Assembly (NCBI RefSeq): GCF_963678975.1
Contig: NC_089275.1
Coordinates: forward strand, 20,108,467-20,172,466
Length of the DNA: 64,000 nt
From: Dysidea avara
Taxonomy: Eukaryota; Porifera; Demospongiae; Dictyoceratida; Dysideidae
Direction of reading: 5' to 3'
Part shown: positions 1-23,786 of the stretch, one piece after another
Numbering within the stretch: the first letter of the stretch is position 1
Layout of the letters: every line of letters starts with the position of its first letter
Translations under genes and position numbers: made by a program
Notes under the pieces: generated by a model
The model's database searches: none
Told to the model about the DNA's origin: nothing
The model's input: the letters and a program-made list of their open reading frames with translations, nothing else

Positions 1-38
1 GACCATGAAATAGTCTAATACATACAATAAGCTTGTAC

Positions 39-2171
39 CTTCTTGTAATACTCTATCAACTGATCAATTGCTGGAGTATAGTGTGATGGAGTACCATGTT
101 CTGCTTCTAACCTTAGTAGTTCTCTAAAGCTGTGCACTACATTAGAGTAAACGATTTAATATTAGCTTTACAGCACATCGTGTAACCATACCTAGTGCAG
201 TGTCATTGGGATTCTTCTTAAGTTTTTCAAACAGCCCGTTAACTGATGGAATGGCATCTCTGATTTTTCTAATCTTCAACTGTCCAAATTTGGCTGTGTA
301 TACAAGAGCGAGTGTACTAAATACACTTATATACATGAAAATGATTGTATTTTTGCATGCAAAATCACTGCATGCTACCTGTCCATACTAACCTACATCA
401 ATGACTGCTAACAGGCTCCCTCTTTCAACATCAGATGCTGAAAGGTCAGTGAAGATAGCACCTCTTTTACTTTTACTTTGACAGTAAGCCCTTTTCATTG
501 AGTAAGTTGCATTAGACTGAAATTGCTTACTAAAATCCATAGTGTTATCATAAGTACTGTCATTGTTGTCTTCGTCTGATTCTTCACCATTTCCAAAGTT
601 GATTCTAACTTCCAATTTTCCATGTGATTCTTGGAGGATCAGACCAACAAACGCAGATTCTTCAACCTTGTCATAAACAAGGGCATTTTGTGGTACTTCA
701 CCAACCATTGTGATGAGATCACTGGTTCTAACCGTTCGAGTGAACTTTATACCATTAGATTCAGTATCAAAGCTGTTAGAAAAATAATTATAATAATAGT
801 TGCTTCTAACAGTATACATACTCAATTGTAAGGTATTACGTACATCTGCACAGCTTAATTTAATATTGCATCTATAATTTAACATACACATAATGTGAGA
901 TATGGATAGAGCCAGCATCAACCTCTTCAACATTTCCTGTGTTATTTACAAAGTTTGCCTGGAATGTACTAGTAATGCTTCTCTTGATATTAATGGCATC
1001 ATTATTATCTGTAGTTCCATAGTGTACAGAGACGATCTTCCCATCAGATGTCTGGACATAGCAGAACTCTCCTTTAAGTGCATCTGCCAGAAGTTGTTGT
1101 TGTTCATCAGATGTGTAGTTGACCGTGTTACTAAATGTGTTAGAAATATACATCATGCTCATCCACCATACACACACTATCAAAAACACACGCATGTACA
1201 CACACACGGGTCATGCCTACCCAATGAACCAGCACATGTGCACTACTCGATACTCAGTGGCTATAAGTCAGCACCAGCAAAATCTTTGACTAGCAACCCA
1301 CAGGAGGTTGTACCATACCTTATATATGAGAATATGAGCACCCAAAGTCACACCTGAACCCCAGTTACCCCCACCAATTATACAGTTGGCATTTGCTCCC
1401 CCGGTTAACACCAGGTACCCATAGATGTTACCGTTAGGTGGGCTGCTTCCCCAATTGACACTAGGTCACCTACTACTAATTTAAACAGCTGCGTAGACTG
1501 GAGCAATGTGAGTAAAGTTTCTTGTTCAAGAAAACAACATAAATTTGGTATTAGTGAGTATCGAACCTGGAACACACACAGAGATACATATACACCTCAA
1601 CATGTTGGACTACCAGTGCACATAACAGTAGTACATGCACAATAAAAGATATAATAAGTGTTCACAGTACACACACACTATATATACTTAGCAGTTGAAA
1701 TTCTCATAGTTGCACTGGATATGGTGAAACAGAATTCATTAGCTGATTCTGAACCAAAGCTACCACCTGAAGAAAATAAAAAAATCTTGTAACTATACTG
1801 TACTTGTATATGCATACCACCTATATAACTGGTTCTATACTGCAGTAACCACATTATGGCACTATTCTAACTGTATAATTATACTCTATAAAGCCTAATA
1901 TCTTACTGCTTTCACAGTGCCAGCTAACATCTGCAGAAAGTTGAGTCACTTCTCGATCTTCTTCACCATAGTTGTGTTGTGTTGAAGTGTATTTGTAAAT
2001 ACACTCTTGGGTGAACTGTATTGGAAAGAACAGACAGTTTTACACAATGAAAGTAGCTGATCTATTGCTCACATCACATGTTCCAATTCTGTTATACTCC
2101 GCACTTTCGTCTGCAGTTGTGATACATACTGCAAACATGCACACTGTAGCATATACTACAATGTTGATCAT
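39..2171 (-). CDS. Vitellogenin-like large lipid transfer protein, N-terminal exons (partial)
   Basis: Secreted or ER-lumen lipid carrier of the vitellogenin/apolipoprotein B/MTP superfamily, inferred from the N-terminal lipoprotein domain. Minus-strand exons that join in frame: 2073-2171 (ATG at 2169-2171; hydrophobic signal peptide MINIVVYATVCMFAVCITT), 1907-2015, 1688-1766, 888-1130, 393-772, 192-293 and 39-121; the gene continues beyond base 1. The 888-1130 exon has the family-like block SDGKIVSVHYGTTDNNDAIN followed by IKRSITSTFQANF; the last two exons read like the start of the helical domain. The phases of 1688-1766 and 888-1130 do not join directly, so at least one small exon between about 1131 and 1687 is unresolved; a SINE-like insertion lies there. 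No stop or frameshift was seen in the exons. Which superfamily member it is cannot be decided from the N-terminus alone. Confidence 0.65.
1375..1640 (-). mobile_element. tRNA-derived SINE-like element in a lipid-transfer-gene intron
   Basis: Read on the minus strand, about 1603-1620 contains an A-box-like CACTGGTAGTCCAAC and 1556-1567 a B-box-like GGTTCGATACTC, about 45 bp apart as in a tRNA promoter. On the plus strand this is followed leftwards by a block resembling the 'agtaaagtgccttgctcaag' core common in marine invertebrate SINEs (here agtaaagtttcttgttcaag at about 1512-1531). The family assignment rests on memory of such repeats. It sits where an exon of the host gene is missing. Confidence 0.45.
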
Positions 2172-3709
2172 CTTTCAGCTCCTGCAGTCTTGGAAAGTGA
2201 CAAGCTGAAGCTAGGTGCTATGTCAGTGCTGTTTTATAGTTGCAAAATGCCAGCTAAAAACAGGGTAAACAGGTTTTGTGGATTAAGCAATCATATGGCC
2301 TTACATTGAATAGGGACAGCAATAGTTATTGTTGTAGCTACATGTGTGTGTCTGCATGTGGACAGGTAACCTTATGAATGGATTTAAAACTGACATGAAT
2401 GGTTGGCTGCACTGAGGGCTGCACTTATAGACAACTGTTTTGGCTCACTGTGATGCTGCTGAATCATGTAAACATGTACCAGAAAGCTGTACACAAATTA
2501 AATCAAGTATAGTGTTTTCAGTCCGTTTGGCTTACCTGGTCTGGCTGGTCACATGAAGTTGCACTGTCATAATGGACAGACTCCTCTCAGGCTTTTACTT
2601 TTTTTATTTCCTCTAGTCCACTATGATCAGTTGACTGGTCACACCACACCAGCTATTGGCATTGCATTGTAACTGAGCAATATAGTGCAGACTTCAGCTA
2701 GCAGTAGAGAAGATAATGCATCCATGGTATACATACATGATAGCTTATAATAATATCATTTGGAAAAAGCTGGACTTCATAATGCTACATGCTATGGTGA
2801 TGAGATGTATGTATAATCAGCATGGAAAAATTTAATTTATTATTGGCAAATCAGATTAGACATGCACACAACCACAGAGTAGTCTGTGGCAGCATTTGTT
2901 GCTGTTTTGTACATCATCACACCTTTCAATTTTTTGCAGTTGTAGGTTTGCATACATGCATGATGTAACTTAATGTAGTCAATTTGTCTAACTGGGATAA
3001 AGGGTTGATTTAAAGTTTAAAATGCAATATATAGATGATGATCAACAACTCATTGCTATAGAATTTCATCAGCCCAGCCAGTATGGCTGATATAATTTGG
3101 CTACCAAATGGACCAGTGGACTCCTATATATATCACTATATACTTGTAGCTGTTCTGTTGTGTCAAGCCTTATAGCCATGTACATCATGCAGTGAGTGCA
3201 GGGAGTTAACAATGTATTTACTTTACTTGTGTTATGTATCCAAGAATAGTCTTGCAAAGGGCTAACATACATACTGGTATGTACGTATGTACATGCGTCT
3301 TGACCAGGACTATGATAAGAAAAATTTCCTGACAAGCTCAGACATGCACTTCTTGTCCTGGCGGACTTATTATTATGATTGCCACATTCATTCATTTGTA
3401 TCATATTAAAACATTGTTATATTCATCTTGCTTTGAGGAAGGAAGTGTGCACATGAGTATAGTACACTTCTGCTGTCAGTGTGAAAATTATCAAGTTTTG
3501 AAAGCTATCATATAACTTAATAATTACATCATGCCTGTATATTGAAAATGAATCATGTTTTCATGTAGTATAGATACAAGTCAAAAGATTAGTCTTTATC
3601 TGACTCTGATTAACAAACTCATCCCAGTCACTTAAATCTTAAGTGATATTCCTAAGCAGTAGAATTGGTCTGTCTACACAGAGACTTGTAATGTACACAT
3701 TGTATATAT

Positions 3710-4080
3710 AGTTGAACTCTCTACGAGGTAATTTGTAACGTAGAAACTATCTACAGGGTGGCTTTACCTTAGCTGAACACTCTACAGGGTGACGTGTAGT
3801 ATAGCTGAACTTTCTCCAGTTGAATGTACAGGGTGACTTGTTTGTATAGCTGCAGGGTGACTATTTCTCTACAGTATGATTTGTAATGTAGCTGAACTCT
3901 CTACAGGGTGACTTATAATGTAACTGAACTCTTTAAAGGGTGACTTTTAATGTAGCTGAATTCTCTACTACACGGTGACTTGTAACTTAGCTGAACTTTC
4001 TACAGGGTGAATTGAACTCTCTGCTACGCTACATGGTGACTTTTAATGTAGCTGAACTTTCTACAGAGTGATTTGTAATG
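3710..4080. repeat. Degenerate tandem repeat, about 30-33 bp unit
   Basis: At least ten diverged copies of a unit around tgtagctgaactctctacag plus ggtgacttgtaa. Units vary by indels and substitutions, so the array is old. It is followed at 4085-4140 by inverted fragments of the same sequence (acattacaagtcaatctgta). Confidence 0.8.
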
Positions 4081-5050
4081 TATATATATACACATTACAA
4101 GTCAATCTGTAGATCAAGTCAATCATATTACAAGTCAATCTCAGGTAAACTGATTACAGTGTTTATTCCTCTGACTCTCAAAAATTATTACTTGAAGTCT
4201 GACATGTAATTAACTTAATTACTAGTACAAGTTTAATTCACACTTATGAGAGGAGTGCCAAGACATATTTATGCCAGAAACTATGTCTTAGACTAAACTG
4301 AATAATCTTCAGTTTTCCAATCACAATTCTTGCCAGCATCATGCATGTATATAGCTCTATACACTCAGTACTCCTCTGCTCAGTAAAAAGTTATAACCTT
4401 TTGTCATACTGTAGTGGCATGCAATATGTTCACTTTACTGTAGAGCTGGTTTAGTATTGATAGATTTTCTTTGGTCTTATCTTACAGCTAAGACCGGACC
4501 TTCCCAGCCAGGTAAAACAATCCTACATTACGGTCTATTCCAATCAAAATTTACTGGGCAGTTTCTTGAAACACTCTAATTGTTCAGAATTTTTATTACT
4601 ACCAAAGTCATTGATAGCTATGGATTATGCTACTATCTATGAGCATAAACATGTGTTAGCTTAGTGAGAAATTGTAAGGCATGTAGTTGCAGCATGGGTG
4701 ATTTCCACAGGTAATCTCCTTCACTCCTTGTGATTGTTTTGCTAGAATATTTAAGCTAGCCTGCTATGCAGCTGACTTAAGTCTCGGTTAGCCAGATCTT
4801 TTATCATTTAGTCGGGAAGCTTTCTTTCCCAACCAAGTGACAAAACAAGAAAAGTATCTGGCTGTACACCAGCTGCAGGCAATAAATACTCTAATAAAAC
4901 AATCACAATGAATGAAGATTACAAGTGATTTTGGCAGTAAAATTCTGAACTTTCATAGTGTTTCAAGAAACTTCCTAGTGCATTTAGAACATACTTAGGA
5001 GAGTGTAGTTTATGGTGAAATAATAGACTTGAGTATAGATTTCAGTCCAG

Positions 5051-5505
5051 TTAGGGACCCGCCGATTATGCTCATTATTTTACCTATTATGCTATGCTGC
5101 ACTGCTCAAAAATTTACCCATTATGCTTAAATTAATGCTCAATATTTACCTATTATGCTCAAATTATGCTCAATATTTTTACCTCATTTCCCATGTTTTT
5201 CTAATAACTTTGCACTTTATGGGAAAGCAGTAAGTGGTTGAAGCACAGACTGTAAATCCTTGCTTGTCAAAATGCATGTCACAGAAAAGATCGATATACT
5301 CTAATAGAACAGTCAGATGATAATTTTATTAGAGTTACTGACTGTTCTATTAGAGTATATCGATCTTTTTGTCGGATATGTATTTTGATAAGCAAGAATT
5401 TATAGCATTGCACAAGTTTTCTACCTATTATGCTAGCATTATGCTCAATGCTTTCAGGTACCTATTATGCTCATTAATATGCCAGCATAATCGGCGGGTC
5501 CCTAA
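5051..5505. mobile_element. Non-autonomous DNA transposon with perfect 21-bp TIRs and 6-bp TSD
   Basis: The left end TTAGGGACCCGCCGATTATG(C) at 5051-5071 is the exact reverse complement of 5485-5505. GTCCAG flanks it on both sides (5045-5050 and 5506-5511), a clean 6-bp target-site duplication (TSD). The interior has many copies of cctattatgctc and a central hairpin whose arms (5297-5315 and 5340-5358) are the dispersed 19-mer in opposite orientation. There is no transposase, so it is non-autonomous; the superfamily is not identifiable. Confidence 0.85.
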
Positions 5506-6039
5506 GTCCAGTCCAATTATAATCCAGGTTGTAGTGCTTCCCTGTGAATTGGAAAGCACCAAAACCAGGACTGGGCTTGAATCAAGTCTATTTTGATATG
5601 TGCTACATTCTTTCATGTGCATGTCGTCAAGCCAGTTTCCCAATAGAATTAATGTTCATCTTACTGTAAATGTCACATAATAGGGGGAGTATACCACCCA
5701 TCTATGACTTTTTTTTGCAATTGGTTTAGTGAGATGTATAAGGCATGAAATATGGGTGGTTTCCACTAACTGGTCAGGTTATCTTACTCTTTGTGAATGA
5801 TTATTAGAGTAGTTGTATCCCTTGATCCTTCAATAACATTTGGAGCACAGCATATAGCTACAACATAATGATGTCCTCCAACTTTTGACAACACGTCACA
5901 TTACTGCTAAACAATAATGTTATTTCAGATGCAAGATAGCAGTAGCAAAGAGCTCGTCACTGGTGAATGCAGGGATTTCATGGCAACCATTCAGTCATTA
6001 TGCCATGCAGGGCTCTGCTCACTATATAATCTAATTTGC

Positions 6040-6230
6040 ACAAAAAGCAAAGATGTGTCAAAGGGTGCAGCCTTCAAAAGCCTGGGTGAAAAAGTTGTGA
6101 AATCAACGGTGGTTGCCAAGAAATGGCTGCAATGATGTTAATTCCTGTAGCCTTTTGAAGGCAGCAACCTTTTTTACAGCTTGTCCGTTTTTGTGTGGAT
6201 GTTTGTACTCTATAGGCTGGCTTTGGGACC
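6040..6230. mobile_element. MITE fragment of the gtgcagccttcaaaagcc family
   Basis: The block ggtgcagccttcaaaagcct, its follow-on gtgaaaaagttgtgaaatca, and the inverted agccttttgaaggcagcaac resemble the larger inverted-repeat element at 36582-36856. It accounts for the 72-codon open frame at 5917-6135, which is not a gene. Confidence 0.6.
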
Positions 6231-6835
6231 CATATTTTTTCTTACTAAGAGACACAGTAGTGAAATGGCTGGAGTGAATTCAATCAAAATTTGTTGTGTG
6301 GCCTAACCTGCAGTGATAATGCAAAATTTTTGAATAAGGGACCATGAAGCTTATATATGAGTGAAAATCATGTTTTTTTCTTCCTGTCAATATATATATA
6401 CAGATGGTGTGGTGCACCGGCTTTCTTGGCTGCACGACACGCTACCATATGTCTTGATTATTACTATTTTACGAATGTAGCTAAGTTTTGTATTGTTGCC
6501 TACTTGTATGTTTCAGAGCTTTGGCGTAGTTACCATTTTCAAACTTCTCTATTAAAGATCAGTTAGTAGTCTAATTAAAAATCTAAAATTGCTACATGAC
6601 TGACTTAGTCTCACACAGCCAGAGCCTTTTTTTTCTTTTACAAAGAAATGGCAGTGAATGTGCAGTGAGCTACCTTGTTAATAAAACCACCTGACCATGT
6701 CAACTCGCATATCATTATTGCTATCAATTTGTTTAGTACCAAAAATGGTCCATGCACTATAACAGCGCTCAGCTATAACATGTAGTATGACTAATGTATT
6801 GTACAATGTATATATTATATTATATACATGTTCAT

Positions 6836-19869
<13,034 letters not shown>

Positions 19870-20008
19870 GTCGATTTTCTGGTGGATCGATAGGTTTGAA
19901 TCTCGTTGTAACCCACAATCAATCCTATACAATTCGAGTCTTTATAAAATAAAAATATTTCTTTCGCTTGCAGATTTTCGGTCAATGACGTAAGAGGGCA
20001 GTAGAAGA
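19870..20008. promoter_or_regulatory. Shared head-to-head 5' region of CWF19L1 and the PhyH gene
   Basis: Only 139 bp separate the CWF19L1 start codon (19867-19869, minus) from the PhyH ATG (20009, plus). Both 5' UTRs and core promoters must lie in or overlap this segment, unless unseen upstream non-coding exons exist. No TATA box is obvious in either direction, consistent with a TATA-less bidirectional promoter; this is inference. Confidence 0.6.
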
Positions 20009-21103
20009 ATGGCAAGTCCTGCGAAGCCCTGTAAAGTAGCGTCTCCGGAAACTTACACTAAACAACCTCCTCAACCAAAAGAGAAGAAACCGGGCCAGCT
20101 GGAGCAATGGCAAGTGGATCAGTATTTCGAGAAAGGTTACGTGCTGGTTCCTAACTTCTTCACTCCCGAAGAGCTAGACCCGGTGAAGGACGCTATCAGC
20201 GGACTAGTTGATGGACTAGCTAACAAACTGTTTGCTGGTGGAAAGATTGACGACAAGTGTGAGAAGGCTGGATTTTACCAACGACTGATACAACTAGAGA
20301 AGCAATTTCCTGGCACAGCCGTTATACTTCACAAACTAGGAATCTTACCACCAGCCTTCCAGACTCTTTGGTCTAATGAACGCTTACTGAATGTAATAGA
20401 ACAATTTATTGGTCCAGATATTGCTGGCCATCCTGTTTGGAACTTGCGCACAAAGACACCACGTAACGAACAAGTGACGGTACCATGGCATCAAGATAAT
20501 GCTTACCTGGATGAGACATGTCTGGAGACCTTACAGCCGACAGCATGGATACCACTCCTTGACACTAATGCTAGTAATGGGTGCATGCAGGTTGTATCTG
20601 GTGGACACAAGCTAGGAAAGACCGCCAAACACACATGCTGTGCAGGTGGCACTTGGTATGTTGATCTGAGTGAAGAAGAGATTGTGAAGACGCTGGGTGT
20701 TGACTTGGATAAAGATGTGGTCACCTGTGAAGTCCCATATGGAGGAGTCTTGTTTCTAAACAACTGTGTGCCCCATAGGAGTCTTGAGAATCACTCTGAT
20801 AAGATACGCTGGAGCTTAGATCTGAGGTGGCAGAATCCGTCCAAACCAAATGGCTTCCACAGCATAAAAGACTGCATCCTGATGCGTAAGGCAGATGATC
20901 CAAATTATGTTATTGATTGGAGCAAGTTTGCCGGAATTGATCGGACAAAACTGCAAGCTGAGGCAATGGGCAAGACTACAGAAGATGAATTTGACACGAC
21001 AATTTATGGTCCGTGGATGAAGAGGTGGGAGATTGTCAATCACAACAAGCATACCAAGTCATACGATGACAACATTGACAACCCATGGTGGTGGTATGCC
21101 TAG
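20009..21103 (+). CDS. Phytanoyl-CoA dioxygenase (PhyH) family protein, single exon
   Basis: 364-residue Fe(II)/2-oxoglutarate-dependent dioxygenase of the PhyH family. These enzymes hydroxylate or otherwise oxidise small substrates; the substrate here cannot be assigned. Residues: H161-Q-D163 (VPWHQDNAY) is the HxD iron-binding pair, H256 (CVPHRS) the distal histidine, and R267 (KIRWSLDLR) the likely 2-oxoglutarate-binding arginine. N-terminal region 31-50 (QVDQYFEKGYVLVPNFF) is the usual PhyH opening; residues 1-30 are Pro/Lys-rich with no signal peptide. The ATG is the first in frame and follows within 150 bp of the divergent gene. There are no introns, unlike neighbouring genes. AATAAA follows at 21224. 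Confidence 0.92.
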   Translation: MASPAKPCKVASPETYTKQPPQPKEKKPGQLEQWQVDQYFEKGYVLVPNFFTPEELDPVKDAISGLVDGLANKLFAGGKIDDKCEKAGFYQRLIQLEKQFPGTAVILHKLGILPPAFQTLWSNERLLNVIEQFIGPDIAGHPVWNLRTKTPRNEQVTVPWHQDNAYLDETCLETLQPTAWIPLLDTNASNGCMQVVSGGHKLGKTAKHTCCAGGTWYVDLSEEEIVKTLGVDLDKDVVTCEVPYGGVLFLNNCVPHRSLENHSDKIRWSLDLRWQNPSKPNGFHSIKDCILMRKADDPNYVIDWSKFAGIDRTKLQAEAMGKTTEDEFDTTIYGPWMKRWEIVNHNKHTKSYDDNIDNPWWWYA

Positions 21104-21223
21104 AAGTGTTTATTTGTATTTTAAATATATTCTATATTTTTTATGATATTGTAGCTACAGTAATTGAAAAGCTGCATAGAAAGTACTGATTGGTCCAATG
21201 ACATGGGACAAGATACATGTATA

Positions 21224-21229
21224 AATAAA
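21224..21229 (+). terminator. AATAAA polyadenylation signal of the PhyH gene
   Basis: Canonical hexamer 121 bp after the stop codon, followed by T/G-rich sequence (tgtgtgagttcc). Suggested from position only. Confidence 0.55.
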
Positions 21230-23786
21230 TGTGTGAGTTCCACATTTCCATTTTCTGAGCCCATATTTATGGCTCAACACATTGCTGGCTTAGCTATCTG
21301 GAAGAATCCAAGTAGACTAAGAGCCTTATGAAGATGAGTTGTTCATTTTTCAGAGCGGCAGGAAAAAGTTACTAATGATCACTTACAGCGTAGCATTCTA
21401 AGTCATGCAGTGATGGGTGTTTATGAATATTTAAACAATGAACCTTATTGTCATCCACCAGGTGATCCTCAGTGTAAAAGTGACCTCTACCCACTGGCTA
21501 TTGTATTGTTTATAGCTATAGTTTTGCAGCTGGAATTTAATATCTGCAGTATTGCATTGTTTGCCTTAACAGCAGCCTAATGAGCCTATTATAATATGCT
21601 GGCATAATTTTAAACATAATAGGTACTATAAAACCATTCTGGTGAAATGCATTATGGCATTGGTTGTAAAACAATCTACAGTAATACAATAGTCAGTAAC
21701 TCTAGTATTGACATGACTGTTTTATTAGAGTATATTATGGACTTACTCTGTTAGTAATACACAAACTGATTAAACATTCATTGACAACAGTATTTTTAGC
21801 AGTTCCATGCAAGCCAAAAAGTAGTTAGTACTATCCATTCAGACATGGCAAAACATGGAAATTAATCAATTTGGTATCATTTTTTGAGCATAATTATGGG
21901 CATAGTGACTTTGGCGAGTTAAATTTGAGCAACGCAGCTTCACATAATAACAGGTGAAATTAAAAGCATAGCTAATCAGGCTGGTGCTTAATTGCTTCCA
22001 TTGACAGAAATAACTCCACTTTGTGTGAGAGGTGTAGGAATTAGATTGTCTGCCAGCTCTAACTGCTGGACTATTATTTGACAGCTATGAAATTCTGGTG
22101 AAGCCATGGGGATGCATTTTGGACATTCAGAATAACTTATGTTTTGTAGCAGTTTTATTTGTAGCAACCAGAAACAAAAGGGAAAACTCTGGACTGAAAA
22201 TATTGAACCAGGCATATATTTGATCAGTAACAGCAGCCTCCAGATGCAATGGATATTTTACATGCTAGCTACAGGACTAATAGCTATGTAGAATAATTGT
22301 TTTGCACAAATATCTAAATCAGAATTTTTTTTTAAAAATGCATGTATATTCTACATTGATCAAGAGCCGCATGCAACTGCAGGTAGCTATCAGTGACATG
22401 CACTCATGAATTAATTCAGCTTTGAATTAACCTATGGCAGGCCCGTAGCCAGGGGGTTTGGGAGGAGTTTGGGGGGGGAGGGGGGTCTTGGAAAAAAGGG
22501 CCACAATTTCACTAAAAAGATCCACAATTTCACTAAAAAGGTCCACAATTTAGTATGCAAGTGCAAATTTTCAGTGGCAAAAGTCCATTGGCTACAGTTT
22601 ACTATAAATACCACTAATGAGAAGCTAAATTAAGTGTGCTCCGAGTAGCTCATTCAGTGCTTGTATTAAATGCAATGTAAGATTGAGATACTCTAATAGA
22701 GCAGTCAACCACTGTAATAGAACAATCACTCTAGTAGAATAGTATTTTTCTTTTAAAAGCTGTATGTAATTACTTCAAAACATATTTAGATTGTCTAAAC
22801 TAGAGCTTTCATTAAAATATTAAAAAATGTTGGTGGGCAACCCCTCCTCATGCAGAGCCCATATAGCTAATAACATCCACACTTCAACTCCATGTAAATT
22901 TCATTGTTAAGACACTCTTTATTCTGCTCCACTGCCCCTATTGATCATCACGACAGAGTGCTCAATCTTTCCCATTCTTATTCACAGTGACATTCTAATA
23001 TAATTATTTAGACACATGAATGTACAGGTGATATAATTACAGTAGCAGTAGAGATATTTCCCAGATTTCATCCATATAGCTGGTCTTGAGCTTACATAAT
23101 ATTTTTATTGACTGAAATGCCACTAAATCAACTGTTTATTTTCAAAAAAATTTCCTGGGGGATGGGGCATACCCCCAGACCCTCTAGTTTCAGCATGCTT
23201 TGCATGCTGAATCTGCATCATGCCATATAAAAAGGTCCACTTTTCTTCTAAAAGAACCTACCCAGAGAAAAGTCTGGCTACGGCCCTGTATAGAGTAAAT
23301 TACAAAAAAAAAAATCCTAGTAGGCCACATAGCTGCCTGCCCATTTGTGCTCAGTGGAGGATCTTAATAGTGTTATTAATAGTAACTGACTGTTCATTAG
23401 AGTATTTCAGTCAATCATGCATAGGGAAAAAAAAGAGAGATAGAGCCACGCCCCCTCTACATGGATCCGCCACTGGCTTGTGTAAATACCAACTATATTA
23501 GCCTATAGAAAGTGGAATAATTATATATTAGTCACAAATAATATTCAGTGCAGTTAACCTAGTAAATCTATGCAAAGGGGCGGGCGCTGGTATAGACAGA
23601 AGAGTGGTGCCACCTTTTGACGTCATGCATTGTCCATAACAAAAATCTATCGGTACTGTTGTAATCTGACACCTCTATTTATACCGCAGTAGAACGGGCG
23701 AGTCGTCGACTGTGAAGAAACTGAGGAGTTAGACCTATAGCTGATAAGTACTACCGGCTACTATAACAAACGCGAGAACAAGCGAA
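21230..23786. other. Intergenic stretch between PhyH and ADA
   Basis: No gene recognised. About 21570-21620 has a piece of the 'cctattatgctggcataat' repeat also seen in the 5051 and 41610 elements. 22438-23288 is a transposon-like element, and 22689-22755 carries three tandem versions of the dispersed 19-mer. The ADA promoter should lie just upstream of 23787; ctatttatacc at about 23674 is a possible but weak TATA-like site. Confidence 0.6.
22438..23288. mobile_element. DNA transposon remnant with CAGGCCCGTAGCCAG ends
   Basis: The left end caggcccgtagccagggg is mirrored by tctggctacggccctg at 23273-23288. The subterminal right part carries the 'gggggatggggcataccccc' palindrome common in these repeats (also at about 48630-48660 and 51625-51655). 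Two direct copies of ccacaatttcactaaaaag lie at 22500-22545. No clear TSD and no ORF; hAT-like by end sequence only. Confidence 0.6.

Larger units (their letters stand above)
2172..6835. other. Gene-free intergenic stretch
   Basis: No open frame here shows family motifs, codon-like composition or plausible splice structure. It separates the 5' end of the vitellogenin-like gene from the 3' end of CWF19L1. It holds a decayed tandem repeat (3710-4080), a TIR transposon (5051-5505) and a MITE-like fragment (about 6040-6230). Confidence 0.7.

Noticed and set aside
5917-6135. 72-codon frame as a small gene
   Set aside because: It overlaps the gtgcagccttcaaaagcc repeat, also seen in an inverted-repeat element at 36582-36856.
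20503-21052. Minus-strand frames inside the PhyH gene
   Set aside because: Shadows of the conserved plus-strand coding sequence.
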